Positions 1-12,112 of a DNA stretch of 64,000 bases are shown piece by piece; within the stretch, counting starts at the first letter, position 1, and every line of letters begins with the position of its first letter. The DNA lies in NCBI GenBank assembly GCA_964059195.1, contig CAXKWD010000011.1, forward strand, positions 33,532,066-33,596,065, given 5' to 3'. Under the pieces are notes generated by a model that searched no databases, had not been told where the DNA came from, and worked only from the letters and a program-made list of their open reading frames with translations. Position numbers and translations under genes: made by a program. The stretch is from Ectobius pallidus. Its lineage: Eukaryota; Arthropoda; Insecta; Blattodea; Ectobiidae.

Positions 1-467
1 TGGAAGGATGTAGAAATTTAATACTCGTTTCTCTGTCGAATACCATCATAAAATGTTTTTTATTAGCTTAACCACCCTTTCCTTTTCAAGAAAATTCCAA
101 GAAAAAAATTAAATGAACAGATAGTACCTTCCCTCAACCATTTTGAGGCAGTATGTATAAAAATGTGTTAATATTTAGTGTGCTTTTGTTTTGTCAGCTT
201 GACAAGGTATCTGGCAGTAGTGTGCTACATACAATAAGAATGTACAGAAGGTTATAAGAAAATAATTTTGAAGCCTTTAAATCTGTAGACCCAACAAAAA
301 CTACATTGACCTACATAGAGGACTCAGATATTTTTATATTTTGTTAATCCAGTTCACAAAAACATCCCTGAAGTTGATACTTCTGATTTTCTTCCTCTGA
401 CTAAGAAGAGGCAGTCTTTGTGATATATGCAAATTCAGGTAATTATCCATAGTACCACATTTAATAG

Positions 468-1047
468 GATTTTTAATGAAAGAAATAATTTATTAAGAGA
501 TATGTCGTTATTTCAGTAAAAAGTTTAGCTTTAATATGAATACTAGCCATAGCAAAAGGATCTCAAGTGGTGCAAAGGGAACTGAACGAGTTTGTCCAAC
601 CTTTTAACTTAAGTGGTTGCCATCATTTATCTTCCTTCAAGGAAGGGCTTCTCAACACATATTGCTAACAACGATGCTGTTGCAAGTTAGTATGTTTTAG
701 CAAAGCACTAGACAAATTCCCAGACTTTAATTGCCCATGGGAAAGACAAGCCTGAAAATCCAGGCATGTGTCATATATGTTAGTTGCCTATAGTATTTTT
801 CATATGAGAAGCCTTTTCCTTCACCGCCAATCACGTGTACGGGCTAAAGGACTGCCGCTTGCAGTAAGAGTCTTCCCTCCGTCTCGCCGTCTCTGATTGG
901 ACCGCGTATCTAAGCAGGAGAAGGAAGAAAGGGCTTGTCATCTGCAAAACACTGTAGTATTCATATAGTATTCATATAAAAAGCTAAACTTTTTACTGAA
1001 ATAACGACATATCTGTTGACAAATGATTTCTTTCATTAAAAATAGGG
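468..1047. repeat. Inverted-repeat element with ~85-bp arms
   Basis: The stretch at about 468-552 recurs in reverse complement at about 956-1047, with only scattered mismatches; a core containing ATATGTCGTTATTTCAGT is identical in both arms. The ~400-bp interior has no coding signal. It looks like an old fold-back or MITE-type insertion. No target duplication could be recognised. Confidence 0.6.
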
Positions 1048-1436
1048 ACATGAAATTGCAGTAAATTACGGGAAGGTTTAGGTTTCTGGTTATAAAAACA
1101 GATAAATGAAGATTCTTTTGCAGTGATAGTAATCCGAATAATGTGACATTTCTGTCCCATTTTGTTCCCAAAACATGGGAAGTGCTTAATATACAATAAT
1201 TAGCATATCAATAACATCATTAATAATTAATAATGGATGCTACATATCCTCTTACTCGGGCTTATAGCCCATGAAACCATTATTAATAATCAGCACCGAG
1301 AAAGCCTCAACTCTTAATTACAACATTGTTAACATAATAGCTATACGTTCTTCTAGCATTCAAGAGAAATACATTACGACATATTGGAGGAGGGATGAAA
1401 AGAAACTATAACGTAGCAAATTGTGTTGGTTAACAT

Positions 1437-1890
1437 CCACCTTATACCACAAAGTATATTAAAATGCAGAAATTATTTGATACGAGGGTAACTAATATCT
1501 TAAAATAATATTAATTTTATATTGTGTATGAATGTGTTATTTTAATGTATCTTTTAAAGCAGTTGACAACAGATATTTTTTGCCATCAATTTTATAAAAG
1601 AAGAAAGCTGACCTGAAAACTTAAGGATATAATTTTACTTATTCATATGACAATACACCCAACAATGGTGAGTTTTAATACAACAATTGTTGTATTTTAA
1701 CTATTGACGTTTGATACATATTATAATACTAGGTAATTGCAATTGGAATGTTTTATTTTCTCTCTATTCTATTTTAAGATATTAGTTACCCTCATATCAA
1801 ATAATTTCTGCATTTTAATATACTTTGTGGTATAAGGTGGAAAAAGTTGTTTACCATATCTTACTTCACCACAAACGGTATGAAATTCAT
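1437..1890. mobile_element. Fold-back element with ~70-bp arms and a one-sided extension
   Basis: Arm 1437-1506 (CACCTTATACCACAAAGTAT onwards) returns in reverse complement at 1773-1842, separated by about 265 bp of AT-rich sequence. To the right of the second arm lies a stretch with CACAAACGG and TGAAATTCAT. It resembles the extension beside the palindrome at 50.3-50.6 kb (CACAAACGG, TGAAATTTAT). I infer a possible older member of the same palindrome family. No flanking duplication is visible. Confidence 0.45.
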
Positions 1891-4800
1891 TAATTATTCA
1901 GTACTTTACTTTAAAACTTGTTTCAAGGGAAAATTGAATAAATATATACATATATATGTGTGCATATCTCCCTATTTCTACATAATATGTTGACATTGTG
2001 TCAGAATAATTACGAGAAGTAATATAGTAATATAAGAATTGAGTCAATTTTTGTGACACTTACTTCACTTGAGTCCTCTATTCTCTATTCTTGAGCGCTT
2101 GTTCTGCATCCAGCTGGGATGGTGTGTAGATGATGTGAGTGGGCTGTGTACCTTGAGTCATGATTCTTTTGAGCATGGTTTCTGCGGTGCTATTTCAAGT
2201 GTGGTGCAAGTACTGTCTGCATTGTTAATCAGTGTTGTCTGTGTATTATGCATTGTGGATTGTTTTGCTATAAAGATGTTGTTCAGGGGATGGTCCAATC
2301 CGGAATTTGCCTACGAGTGAGGGAAACCCCTGCAAGTCCTCGCTCAGATTGGGTGGCAGTGGGGGATTCTCCCAGCCTAGGACCTAGGAGGTTGTCTGCT
2401 GACAGCTCTGGGTTTAGTTTTAGGCTTTTTCAAGTAGTGCTATTCTAGCAAAAGTTTTGAGTGCCAGAAAGGTGTTGTGTCGAGTCCAAAACTGAAGTTC
2501 ATGTGCCCATCTTTTGTCTACGGCATTTGCGGCTTCATGCAGTATTTTTCGGGCAACTCTAGGTCTTAGACAAGTATTCAGAATTTGATACATTTTATCA
2601 ACTTCACTGTCTGATTAGTAACACTGTAAATTTTAAACAAAATCTATTGCAAAATAGCCTATGAACAAACTTTTTGTTCTGCATAAAGAACATTGTTTTA
2701 GAGCAACAGCCAATGGGTGACCACAAAGAACCATATTTTCTATTAACTCACCATACCTTACTACTGTAAATGGAATTCTCCATATATTCCTAGAAGTAAC
2801 GGAGCTGACAGTAGGTGCAAAGGACACAATTCCAGTGCATTTGAATTATTATAGGAAGCAATTGTCTTTGTGAAAAAACTTGTTTTCTATATTTTTTTAA
2901 GCAGCAAAAACACAATCGAAATTGATTATATTGTGCCATAAAATGTTTCCAAATATGTGAATTGAGTTATATTAGTCCCTCTTTAAATCTGCAGAAATGG
3001 TAAAATATTTTTCAGATAAGTGTGCTGTTAACAAGTATTTTTCCATACTTACAAGCTTTTATTTCCTAATAAAGAGGTCACCCAAGCCTGAATTGCTCCA
3101 AGATAAGAATGAGTTACTAGTGAAGGTTGGGGAGTAATATGAGAAATGCATGAAGGTTTTGTTTTATTTTCTATGAAAGGAAAATTCTAACATAAGATAG
3201 CCTCAAAGTAGAATAAAAGCAATATAGGTCAGAACTTAGTTTTCCATGAAAAGAAGTCCTCTTAACCTAGTGCTAGCAACTATGTGAGGATTGAATTAAG
3301 GGGTTTAACCAAACTGTGTCTGAAAGAAATGTCATAATGTGCTACTGAAGGCTAAGGAATGGTGCTTACAGCATTAAGTCTGTGGTCTAGGAATATTATG
3401 TCAGATGCCATGACATGGTTTCTTTGCTTTAATATTCCATAAGTCAAGATGTTACAGATCTCAGTGAGAAGTAATAAGAGAATCAAACTGATAAGAGAAG
3501 AACTTGAATTATTTTGCAGAATGGGAAGATAGTGTTCAAGAATTAGTGGCAAATAAGTATCAGTACATTTGGAGGAAGAATCAAAAGTTTTCTTAAGAAG
3601 CATTTGTTCTAAGGAGTGTGCAGTGAGACAAAATATTGCCCTGACAAAGAAGTGTTCAGCAAGAAAATACAGAGTCTGTGTTGAAAGATGCACCTGGAAG
3701 TGCAGAAACTTTGGTAAACTTTTTAGAGTATGGTACAGGAAGTTTGAACATTGAAACAATACAGGTAATGTGGAGCTGTCGAAATTTGGATTTGATGGTG
3801 GACAAAACCTGTAAATGGGTAGAAGAACTGAGCAATGTTCCGATTTTAAAAAGAAGAAGTTAAAAGAAGAATTAATTCTTTCATTTAAAGTAGGAAAAGA
3901 ATAGAGATATTGGTGACACTTTCCATTTTATGAAGACTGGAAGAAGACTAAAGCTGGTGGACTACTTAATGTATGGAAAGCAGGTTTTGTAGATAGACAT
4001 GAAGAAGCTTACCCAAGGACAAGCCATGGTCAGGCAATGATTATATGATGGATTTGCTTTATGGCAGTAACCATGTACCCAGTGTAATGGTGGCATTATA
4101 ATTGGAGGTAAACATATATTTTTGTGTAGGCCTACGTGTTTTATTTCTTAAAAATCCCTGCGGTGTATATTAACTCTTAAAGGGTACACTTATTTGAACT
4201 CACAGCATTACTAAACTGGTTGAATTTTCACCCCCCCCCCCCCAAAAAAAAGTATATTTTCCTGTTTTATTGAGATTAAACAAAATTCTTTGTATAAGTT
4301 GACTGATGTTCTTTATATAGGCAAAACTTTTATAGCTTAAAAATTAAATAAAAGCTTTCATATAGGTGTATATTTAAAATAAACTTGTATTATATCATAA
4401 TTCACAAATTTCAAAAACTCAGTTTATGATTTCTTCGTCCTTTTAAAGAAAGCATTGCTTTGAGAGGAAATACAGATACTTATGATTTCCAATTCAACAT
4501 CTACAGGCTGTAATCACATTCTATACTGTCATCACAAACCTCGTCCTTGTCACACGATCTTCCTGCTTTGATCCATAAATATCTGAGATATCAATTTCAC
4601 AGTTATTAACAATCTCTGCCAACTCTTCCGATGTAATTTCTTTACCCTTGTAGTAGTATGTAGTCATCTTTAAAATACTTTGATGTAATTATTAAAAAAA
4701 ACTGAAAATCAATATGTAAGGAAAAATCACACTGCAGCTGCACTGGGTGAAAAATTCCCCAAGCACTATAAACAAAGAATAACCGGCACTTCACTAAACA

Positions 4801-5157
4801 TAATAATTATATTTCATCCTATTTCTAGTAACTAATACTGGTACCATAATACTGTACTCAAAATTACAAGATTATTTATATTAGTTGGTAAAATGCTGCA
4901 AGGTTATAATGGAAATGGACCCTTGCACTTGGGTAAGGAAATTTGTTGAGACTATAGGCCTACTCTTCAGGATGTAGCTTTATTTATATTATTAATAACT
5001 ATATAATGTCTACACTATCCCATTAATGAATGGTATTAATGTAATACAAGAATAAATTTCTTAGTTGTTGTAGAATAACAAGCTTTTACATGACGTTATC
5101 CAGGGCAGATACTCGTAATGGTTAAAATAATTATATTAATATTTGGCCAGCTAATGC
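1891..5157. other. No supported gene; intergenic sequence
   Basis: The short ORFs here (near 2.07-2.45 kb, 2.63-2.83 kb and 3.35-3.86 kb) show no motif I recognise and no splice context. A G-rich piece around 2300-2420 may be a repeat fragment. A 13-base C run followed by eight A lies at 4231-4251. The 250 bp before the LINE ORF contain no recognisable LINE ORF1. Confidence 0.5.
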
Positions 5158-8070
5158 ATGTGTAAGACGTTTTTTGTACCCCCGACAGGGAACAAAATTG
5201 ACAACTTAAAGAAGACTGCAGTGAACTCCGACTGTTCAAGTAATGAAAAGGATATTAGGATAATATACGGCAATACACAAGGTATCAATAATAAACTAAA
5301 TGTAATCGAATTCTTAATTGAAACTGAGCAACCTGACTTTTTTTGTTTCTCTGAACATTGGGTGAAAAATGATCTATTTCCTCATTTTCATGGCTATAAA
5401 ATTGCAGCTAGATATTGTAGGCAGTTACATATACATGGTGGAGTGGTGATATATAGCAGAGATAATTTCATTGTAAAGGAACTGAGTAGCATACTTCAAT
5501 TATCTCAGGAACTTGATATAGAATGTGTTGGAATTAAGGTAAATACTGGCAGATCTAGTTTTATTATCATTTGCATATATCGATCCCCACAGGGTAACAT
5601 TGACACATTCTTCAATAAACTGGAACAAATCTTAAGCTTGGTTTGTAAGTCTGATGTCAGAATTATTTTAACTGGTGACTTTAATATCGATGCATTCAGC
5701 AATTCACAACGCAAGAAATTGTTGTTCGATAGCTTTGAATCTTACAGTCTGACATCACTGGTAAAAGTTCCAACACATATAAACAGTAATATTGACTATG
5801 TTGTAACAAATATAAGTGACGAGTTATGTAATATTCGTGTCTTAGATCCTTTTATAGCTGACCATTCCACTGTTATTTTTGAATTTGGTATTAATGATTG
5901 CATTGATGTTGCACAAAATCAGTCTAGTAAGGATAGTGTGTTGTATAGAGATTGTAATGTAGACAATTTAATCCTCTTAAACAATGTATTGCACAACTAC
6001 ATTTGGCAGGATGTGTTTAATACTAACGATGTCAATACGTCTTTCAATTGTTTCTTGACCACTTTTTTACACTATTTTAATATAACCTGCCCATTGAAAA
6101 AATCAAATTCTAAAAATATGGAAATACAGAAGAAACCCTGGATTACTAAGGAAATAGTCAAAAGAGGTATGGATCTCAGATCTATTTTTGCCATGAAAAC
6201 AAATTACAATTGCGATGAATTAACACAGCTTTATAATCATAAAAAACTGGAACATAAACAAATAATTTCAGAGAAAAAGAAGCAATACTACAAAGAAAGG
6301 ATTAAAAGATCCAAGAACACAAGTAAATCAATATGGAAGACTGTCAACCATGAACTGGGACGAAATGTTAAACATACGATTTCAGGCTTGAATATTAATA
6401 GCGTGTGTATAAACAATTCTCTTACCATGGCAAACTGTTTTGCCGAACATTTTTCCCACCAGGTGGAAATAAAGCTTATTGAACATTTCAAAGAACCATC
6501 CAAACACTGTACTCATGGCCCATCTAGTGTCAAGTCTATGGTTTTCTCTCCGATCTCCGAGAATGAAGTAACCAATATAATTACACATTTTAGTGCCTCA
6601 AATTCTTCTGGTGCAGATGGAATTTCTACCAATGTGCTAAAAAATGTTTGTATAAACATAGTGCAGCCACTGACTTACATTTTCAATTTGTCCATCATTA
6701 ATGGTGTATATCCAGACGGTCTCAAATTAGCCATTGTCACCCCAGTTTTCAAGAAGGGGGGTCCGCACATGATTACAAATTACAGGCCAATTTCTTTGTT
6801 GTCTGTATTATCCAAAGTTTATGAGAAATTGTTATTTAACAGAATGTACAAATTTCTTAACACTAACAACTTGCTGTCTAAATTTCAACATGGCTTCACT
6901 GAAGGAAAATCAACTGAAACTGCTTCGATTAATCTTATGGAATATGTCTATCGCCGTATTGATGAAAATGTTTTTGTAGCTGGCATATTTTTCGATCTGT
7001 CTTGTGCCTTCGATACGATTAACTACGATTTTTTAAAGTGTAAATTGTATCATCTGGGTCTTAGAGGTGTTGCGAATGACCTAATCATGTCTTATATGAA
7101 GAACAGAAAATCATTTGTTAAAGTGATGGGCGCAATGTCCAATGAATATGATTTAAATGAAGGTGTCCCACAGGGCTCAGTCTTAGGCCCTCTGCTTTTT
7201 AATCTTTTTGTCAATGACATAGAGTTCAATGTAGATCTTGAGTGCTTAGTTATGTATGCAGACGATACGTCTTTCGTGATTACTTCTAAAACTGAAGAGG
7301 GATTAATAACAAAACTTGAAAACTGTATCTCAAGCTTTTATAAATGGTGTGAGGCAAACAATTTAATTTTAAATATGGATAAAACTGTATGTATACTGTT
7401 TCACAAACACTTCAGTCTTAATTGCTCACATATTTCTTACGCTGACAAAACCATAAAAATATGTAAATCCACTAAATTTTTGGGCATTGATGTGGATGAA
7501 GACTTAATCTGGGAAAATCAAATTGACTCTCTATGCAGTAGACTGAACAAACAATGTTTTGCAATAAGGTGTTTAAAACATTCTTTGGACCACAAAGGTC
7601 TCCTCAATGTGTACTATGCTCTAGTACAAAGCATTCTTTCTTATAATATTTTACTATGGGGACGTGCAACCAATATCAACAGAGTATTTATAATGCAAAA
7701 AAGAATTTTAAGAGTAATTTTTAATCTTGGGCAAAGAGACTCTTTGAGAGAAGTTTTCAAGACTCATAATATTTTAACATTGACAGGTATTTTAATATAT
7801 AGAGCAGCCATGTATTACAGAAAAAACAAAAACAGTTTTTTAAGTAACAATGACATCCACAACCATGACACCAGAGGAAGCAATAATATTCATATCAATA
7901 AATACAGAACTTTCAAGTACACAAAATCTCCTATGCACACGATTAGTCTTGTCATTAACAAGTTACCAACGGAAATAATTGATGTAAATGAAGTAAACTT
8001 ATTTAAAAGAAAACTGAAACATTTTTTATGCAGTAAGACATATTATACTTTTAATGATTTTTTGTCATGA
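5158..8070 (+). CDS. LINE (non-LTR retrotransposon) endonuclease-reverse transcriptase
   Basis: This is a 970-codon ORF with no internal stop. It encodes the protein that nicks target DNA and reverse-transcribes the element RNA at the nick. The N-terminal third is an apurinic-type endonuclease: SEHW at residues 65-68, YRSP near 140, GDFN at 173-176, a NIDYVVTN segment near 217 and ADH at 234-236. The reverse transcriptase follows, with NYRPISLLS near 540, FDLSCAFD near 620, GVPQGSVLGPLLFN near 665 and the catalytic YADD at 700-703. A C-terminal tail with an HDTRG motif is typical of Jockey/CR1-type insect LINEs. All visible catalytic residues are present. FDLSCAFD has Cys where Lys is usual, and QHGFTEGKST departs from the common QFGFRKGKST. 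The start is the first ATG after an upstream stop; residues before about 30 may be non-native, and no ORF1 lies upstream. Confidence 0.93.
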   Translation: MCKTFFVPPTGNKIDNLKKTAVNSDCSSNEKDIRIIYGNTQGINNKLNVIEFLIETEQPDFFCFSEHWVKNDLFPHFHGYKIAARYCRQLHIHGGVVIYSRDNFIVKELSSILQLSQELDIECVGIKVNTGRSSFIIICIYRSPQGNIDTFFNKLEQILSLVCKSDVRIILTGDFNIDAFSNSQRKKLLFDSFESYSLTSLVKVPTHINSNIDYVVTNISDELCNIRVLDPFIADHSTVIFEFGINDCIDVAQNQSSKDSVLYRDCNVDNLILLNNVLHNYIWQDVFNTNDVNTSFNCFLTTFLHYFNITCPLKKSNSKNMEIQKKPWITKEIVKRGMDLRSIFAMKTNYNCDELTQLYNHKKLEHKQIISEKKKQYYKERIKRSKNTSKSIWKTVNHELGRNVKHTISGLNINSVCINNSLTMANCFAEHFSHQVEIKLIEHFKEPSKHCTHGPSSVKSMVFSPISENEVTNIITHFSASNSSGADGISTNVLKNVCINIVQPLTYIFNLSIINGVYPDGLKLAIVTPVFKKGGPHMITNYRPISLLSVLSKVYEKLLFNRMYKFLNTNNLLSKFQHGFTEGKSTETASINLMEYVYRRIDENVFVAGIFFDLSCAFDTINYDFLKCKLYHLGLRGVANDLIMSYMKNRKSFVKVMGAMSNEYDLNEGVPQGSVLGPLLFNLFVNDIEFNVDLECLVMYADDTSFVITSKTEEGLITKLENCISSFYKWCEANNLILNMDKTVCILFHKHFSLNCSHISYADKTIKICKSTKFLGIDVDEDLIWENQIDSLCSRLNKQCFAIRCLKHSLDHKGLLNVYYALVQSILSYNILLWGRATNINRVFIMQKRILRVIFNLGQRDSLREVFKTHNILTLTGILIYRAAMYYRKNKNSFLSNNDIHNHDTRGSNNIHINKYRTFKYTKSPMHTISLVINKLPTEIIDVNEVNLFKRKLKHFLCSKTYYTFNDFLS

Positions 8071-8290
8071 CTAGAATTTCTGTAGTTTTTGTATTTAGTT
8101 ATTGTTTCACTATTATATTTAAGTTACTCTGTGTTTTTTACATATTTTATTAATATTATCATTGCTTTCTTTGTTCATTGTATTAATTGTCATATTGTTT
8201 TACAAGACACTGTGTACTTTGACTATGTCTACCTATACGTTGTATAGCTTACAGACGTAATAAAATAATAATAATAATAATAATAATAAG
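5158..8290 (+). mobile_element. LINE copy with (TAA)n 3' tail
   Basis: The coding region is followed by a ~190-bp 3' UTR and a (TAA)n microsatellite tail at about 8262-8290, a common 3' terminus in CR1/Jockey-like LINEs. The 5' end is unclear and may be truncated, because no ORF1 is seen. A decayed copy of the same family lies at 26225-26600. The tail is abutted by an hAT-like MITE. Confidence 0.85.
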
Positions 8291-8722
8291 TAGGGGGCGG
8301 ATTTCTATGACATGTCATATTTTTCCCCTTTGCATTATTTCAGGTTTCCGACTAATTTTAACCAGATTCCAAGCATCCTGGTGAAAATGGAACTGCTTTT
8401 ATTGTGAATATAACTGCATATTTAAGAAATTTTCAACTATTGTAGCATATTTAGTATGGATATACATATTTAGGTCATATTTTTGGCATATTTGTGTGCA
8501 TATTTAAGAAATATTGAAGTTTCATATATTTTATAAATTTTGCATTATAATGATACTTTTTGAGAATTTACAGATATTTGAAATAATTAACACTATATTT
8601 TAATAAAATGTATTGTAATGAAACTTTAAAAAAATGTACACAATGTGTAAGTGGTAAAGTCATATTTTAAATTCTATTGATCATATTTTAATGTTTTTTA
8701 GGTCAAAGAAATCCGCCCCCTA
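8291..8722. mobile_element. hAT-like MITE, family A copy 1
   Basis: The element is 432 bp. The left terminus TAGGGGGCGGATTTCTATGA is matched by the right terminus in reverse complement. It is flanked by 8-bp target duplications ATAATAAG / TTAATAAG (7 of 8). TAGGG ends and 8-bp duplications fit hAT transposons. The interior is non-coding, AT-rich, and carries repeated GTCATATTT / GCATATTT motifs near both ends, as expected for subterminal transposase sites. It sits in the (TAA)n tail of the LINE. Confidence 0.8.
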
Positions 8723-8730
8723 TTAATAAG

Positions 8731-9402
8731 CCTACACTACTTCTAGTAATGTACGGTATCTTGTGGAATGAGAATCTGTTTAAAAGCATCTACACATCAT
8801 ACAATTTGTCGGGACAACTGCCCAACCCTCCTGACGAATTGGGTAGTGTGTCGGTCGGTTGTACAACCAAACCAACGGTCGGGTTGGTTGGATGGGTGAA
8901 AGCATCCAACTTCATCCAACATTATCAGAACAATCAGCCGACGTAATTTGCAAAGGGTCCGATACACAACCGTGTTGCTCATGTAGGAGGCATTTTAATG
9001 TGAAGATACTAAAGAAGCCAGTTGCTAGAGTTCTACAAGTGTTAAAGGTGTCTGTGAGAGATGAGTAATACTGTAAAAGAAATTTTGTAATGCCTTTATT
9101 CTCAACTTGGGATATTAACTGTGCCTTTTGGATTTCACTGAACTATCATCAGGGCATATTCAGTGATGTTAAGTCATGTTAATATGTTGCACATAGGACA
9201 TTTTAATTTGACAACTCGTTGACAGTTTATGCACATCCTGACTCATGAAATGCGAAAAGTGAATCGTGAAATAGAAATGCTGTTACTGCTTTTTCTAAGT
9301 ATGTAGAAAATTCAGCCTAACATCTTTTACCTAAGCCGCTCAAGCTGGCATAGCTTAGCTCCTTACAGCTGATCAAGCTGGCAGTACTGCAACTCGGGTA
9401 GA
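8731..9402. other. No gene seen; small self-complementary patch
   Basis: The 8790-8945 stretch is rich in GGTTGG/CCAACC words and partly self-complementary (for example GTTGGATG against CATCCAAC), which creates overlapping short ORFs on both strands. No protein family is recognisable. The rest is AT-rich unique sequence. Confidence 0.4.
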
Positions 9403-9640
9403 TTATAGTGGCAAAGTGAGCAGTGCTTGATAAATTTTCATATAGTGGGAAAGCAAGAAAACTTTATGGAATGATAATTCTTTCACACTGGCCGTGTGTA
9501 GGCTAAGATGGAAAGGTGAAGACAGACTGAAAAATTCAATGCCATAGCTAGGATTTGAACCAGGATCATTGGCTCTCCGTGCTGCTGCTCGAACCACCTG
9601 AGCAACCATGGCAACATGCCGGTACAACATTAAATTGTCC
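9403..9640 (-). mobile_element. tRNA-derived SINE
   Basis: On the minus strand, 9612 down to about 9550 reads as a tRNA-like head: an A-box-like TGGTTGCTCAGGTGGT, then a B-box GGTTCAAATCC. It is followed by a ~150-bp unrelated body. The apparent peptide AQVVRAAARRANDPGSNPS on this strand is the usual by-product of a SINE head, not a protein. Confidence 0.7.
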
Positions 9641-9651
9641 AACTGACTCAC

Positions 9652-11900
9652 ATATGTGAGTTCTTAAAACACCAGTATAATTCGCTTCTTCATTCTTCTG
9701 GTGTTGTGGTTTTAAACAGTATTACATAATGATTTTATTTATCGAGCTAAACAGTACCCAACACTCTGTAAAAATGAGGCCCATAAGATATCTAAATATT
9801 CACTAATATACATGGTTTTGTCATAAACTAGCATCTCCAGTGCAACTATTAAAGTTGGACTGATAGCCCTGTAAGCAACATAGTGATTATGTAACCCCAA
9901 TTATACGACACTTTAAAAGTTTATGCCATTTAAAGTTTGATGCTAAGTTTTTGTTAGTTTCATATTTTAAATTCAGAGTGTTACTGTACTTTTTTTATAT
10001 TTTAATATTCTTTCTGCCTAGCATCGATTGAATTTTAAGATAAAGAATACAAGAACAATTATTTTCCTATACAAAAATTAAATAAATTTCCAGCTAATAA
10101 TTAAAGTTATAATATTTCATATTTATTTATCCAGATTGACCACAGTTATGTGGTATAGGATACACCATTTTTGGGTACAAAAATATACATGTTCATAATT
10201 TAAACTATTAATGTACAATGGTACAAGAATAATACCAGAAATACATACAATACAAAGAAATTCAGGATAAAAAAACATTACAACACTACAAAAACAATAA
10301 CAATTAAATCAAGTAAAAAAAAAGCACAGCTTAATTGTGTCATTATATAGGTGATAACTCAATATTTGTAGGGGGCCCTTAAGTAATAATAATGCCACTT
10401 CGAGATACAAATCCTTTGCAATGAGAAACGTTTACAGAAATGTAAAAATAACTTGGGTATTGTACCCCTACTGACATTCATTAAACCCATGACTTCTACA
10501 TTTTTCAAATAGTATTTGTTTTTAAACATTCGACAGTTGTTTCCTATATCTATCTCTTTTCATTGTGATATGCTGTAGGTTGATCTTTGTTAGTTCAATA
10601 ACTGGCTGTGGGTTCTATTGTAAAGTTTTTTTTTTTTAAATTTTATTAGACAGTGTAATCATGTTGATATTTTTATCTTTCAAATCAAGGAGGCTTAGTT
10701 TGTTTTGGATTAGGGATGCCAGATGTTCTGTCTGCCAAATTATTTTGACTTCTTTTGATATGTAAAGATAAATTAAGGCGTCCATCTCTGCATCATGCTT
10801 ATGTAATCACTTTTATTATTCAATTAAAAATGTGATTTACTAAACCAAAGTAACATATAATGAAAGATATGTAGTAAGGAGTCCTAAAATTCAAAGCAGA
10901 GTCCAATTGAGGGGTCAGTGCAAAAGTAGTCTTTAACCCTCCTACTGTTCGTGCCATTTTAAGAAAACCTTGTACCAAACCATCGTATATCTCCAAAAGA
11001 ATATAATAACATTGTTCCCTAATCCGAAAATCTGCACCGACGCCGACACCGACAAAGAACAGGTGCTCTTGTAGTCGTGTGGATTTCCCCAGTTTTGCCG
11101 CTGCCATTCATCACTTCTCAAGTGAAGTAAACGCGCTGTGGTACCTATTTGGCAACATTGTACTGGACTGCAGACAAGTGTGAATACGCCTAATTACCTT
11201 TCTATTCATGATTGTCAATTCAAAGAGGATTAGGGTGCCAGCGGGTAGATGCAGTTCTTGGAGAAAAAAACAAGTCTTTAAGAAGTGGCACCCACAATAC
11301 CTTAACTGCGCATTCTTCGTGGGTTGAAGTGACCGTAAGTTTTTGCAGACACAGTGGCCTAATAGCAAGTTATTTACCATGGGTCAGCAACCTGTTTCTT
11401 CAACTTCTACTGGCAGATTTCTCTTTCGAAAATCTAAAGGCTGCTAACAGAAAAAAAACAGGTGACTGTGAAAAAGACGTTACTCTAAGCTGGGAAGGAT
11501 ACTAATAAGCTGCCTGCTACAGTCTGCAGGGCTAAGCTAGCGGAGTGGAAAAATAATTCCATTTCCTGTTAATAAAATAAGATGTGAGTCACTATTCCAT
11601 TAAAATATCCACATATTGAACCAAGTTTATGGCCCCTTGATACACTTCCCGTAGTCCGTCAGTTCCTTGCATTACTTCCGAAATACCAGTATACAGCTAA
11701 CGGAATTTGCTGGCTTAGAGCCGATGTTATTATCACAGCTACTGTATAGTTATATGGTTATACTATCGCGTTATTTGTTTTCAGTGTGTCTTGCGACATT
11801 ACGCTTGAAAGAGAGAACTTAAAAGGACGGAAAGAATTTTCTTTGCGCAATGGCTTATTGTTTTGCTTATTGAGAGATCACGATTTTTACGATAGCTTTG
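9652..11900. other. No supported gene; possible old repeat
   Basis: 9652-10800 is AT-rich with no long ORF. The block at 10140-10330 resembles a LINE 3' UTR in composition but I could not assign it. Short overlapping ORFs at 10820-11505 are treated separately or dismissed. Confidence 0.4.
10820..11107 (-). CDS. Unrecognised 95-codon ORF, doubtful
   Basis: The ORF begins MAAAKLGKSTRLQEHLFF and ends at an AT-rich boundary. Its first ~60 codons lie in the only GC-richer patch nearby (about 10920-11110), which could be a 5' exon of a minus-strand gene. I see no domain, no convincing donor and no partner exon. It could equally be a chance ORF. Confidence 0.15.
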   Translation of the reverse strand: MAAAKLGKSTRLQEHLFFVGVGVGADFRIREQCYYILLEIYDGLVQGFLKMARTVGGLKTTFALTPQLDSALNFRTPYYISFIICYFGLVNHIFN

Positions 11901-11966
11901 TATATAAGTTAGCTTTGACGACAACGTAAAAGGATCAAGATTTTAAACTGGACAAAGGATACCTCG
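11901..11966 (+). promoter_or_regulatory. Candidate TATA box and non-coding first exon
   Basis: TATATAAG starts at 11901. About 35 bp further on begins a short stretch that ends in a strong splice donor, CTCG|GTAAGTATT, at 11966. The next + strand acceptor next to a start codon is at 14902, before secreted gene 1. I infer that this may be that gene's promoter and 5' UTR exon; only the motifs are seen. Confidence 0.3.
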
Positions 11967-12112
11967 GTAAGTATTCAGAGAGGATAGTCATAGACCAGCG
12001 TGTGTAGTCCTAAACCTGTGTCATATTGATAAGATAACATAAGATTGTAATTCTGTAACTTTTGGCTTATCTTTTAAGTAACAATCGTTCGTGAGCACAA
12101 ACTGTAATAAAT

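Noticed and set aside
3352..3863. 135-codon minus-strand ORF and overlapping plus-strand ORFs
   Set aside because: Low-complexity leucine-rich translation, no motif and overlapping frames on both strands; probably decayed repeat.
8790..8982. Overlapping ORFs on both strands
   Set aside because: They come from a self-complementary GGTTGG/CCAACC patch with no family similarity.
9403..9651. 82-codon protein on the minus strand
   Set aside because: The peptide derives from a tRNA-derived SINE head (B-box GGTTCAAATCC).
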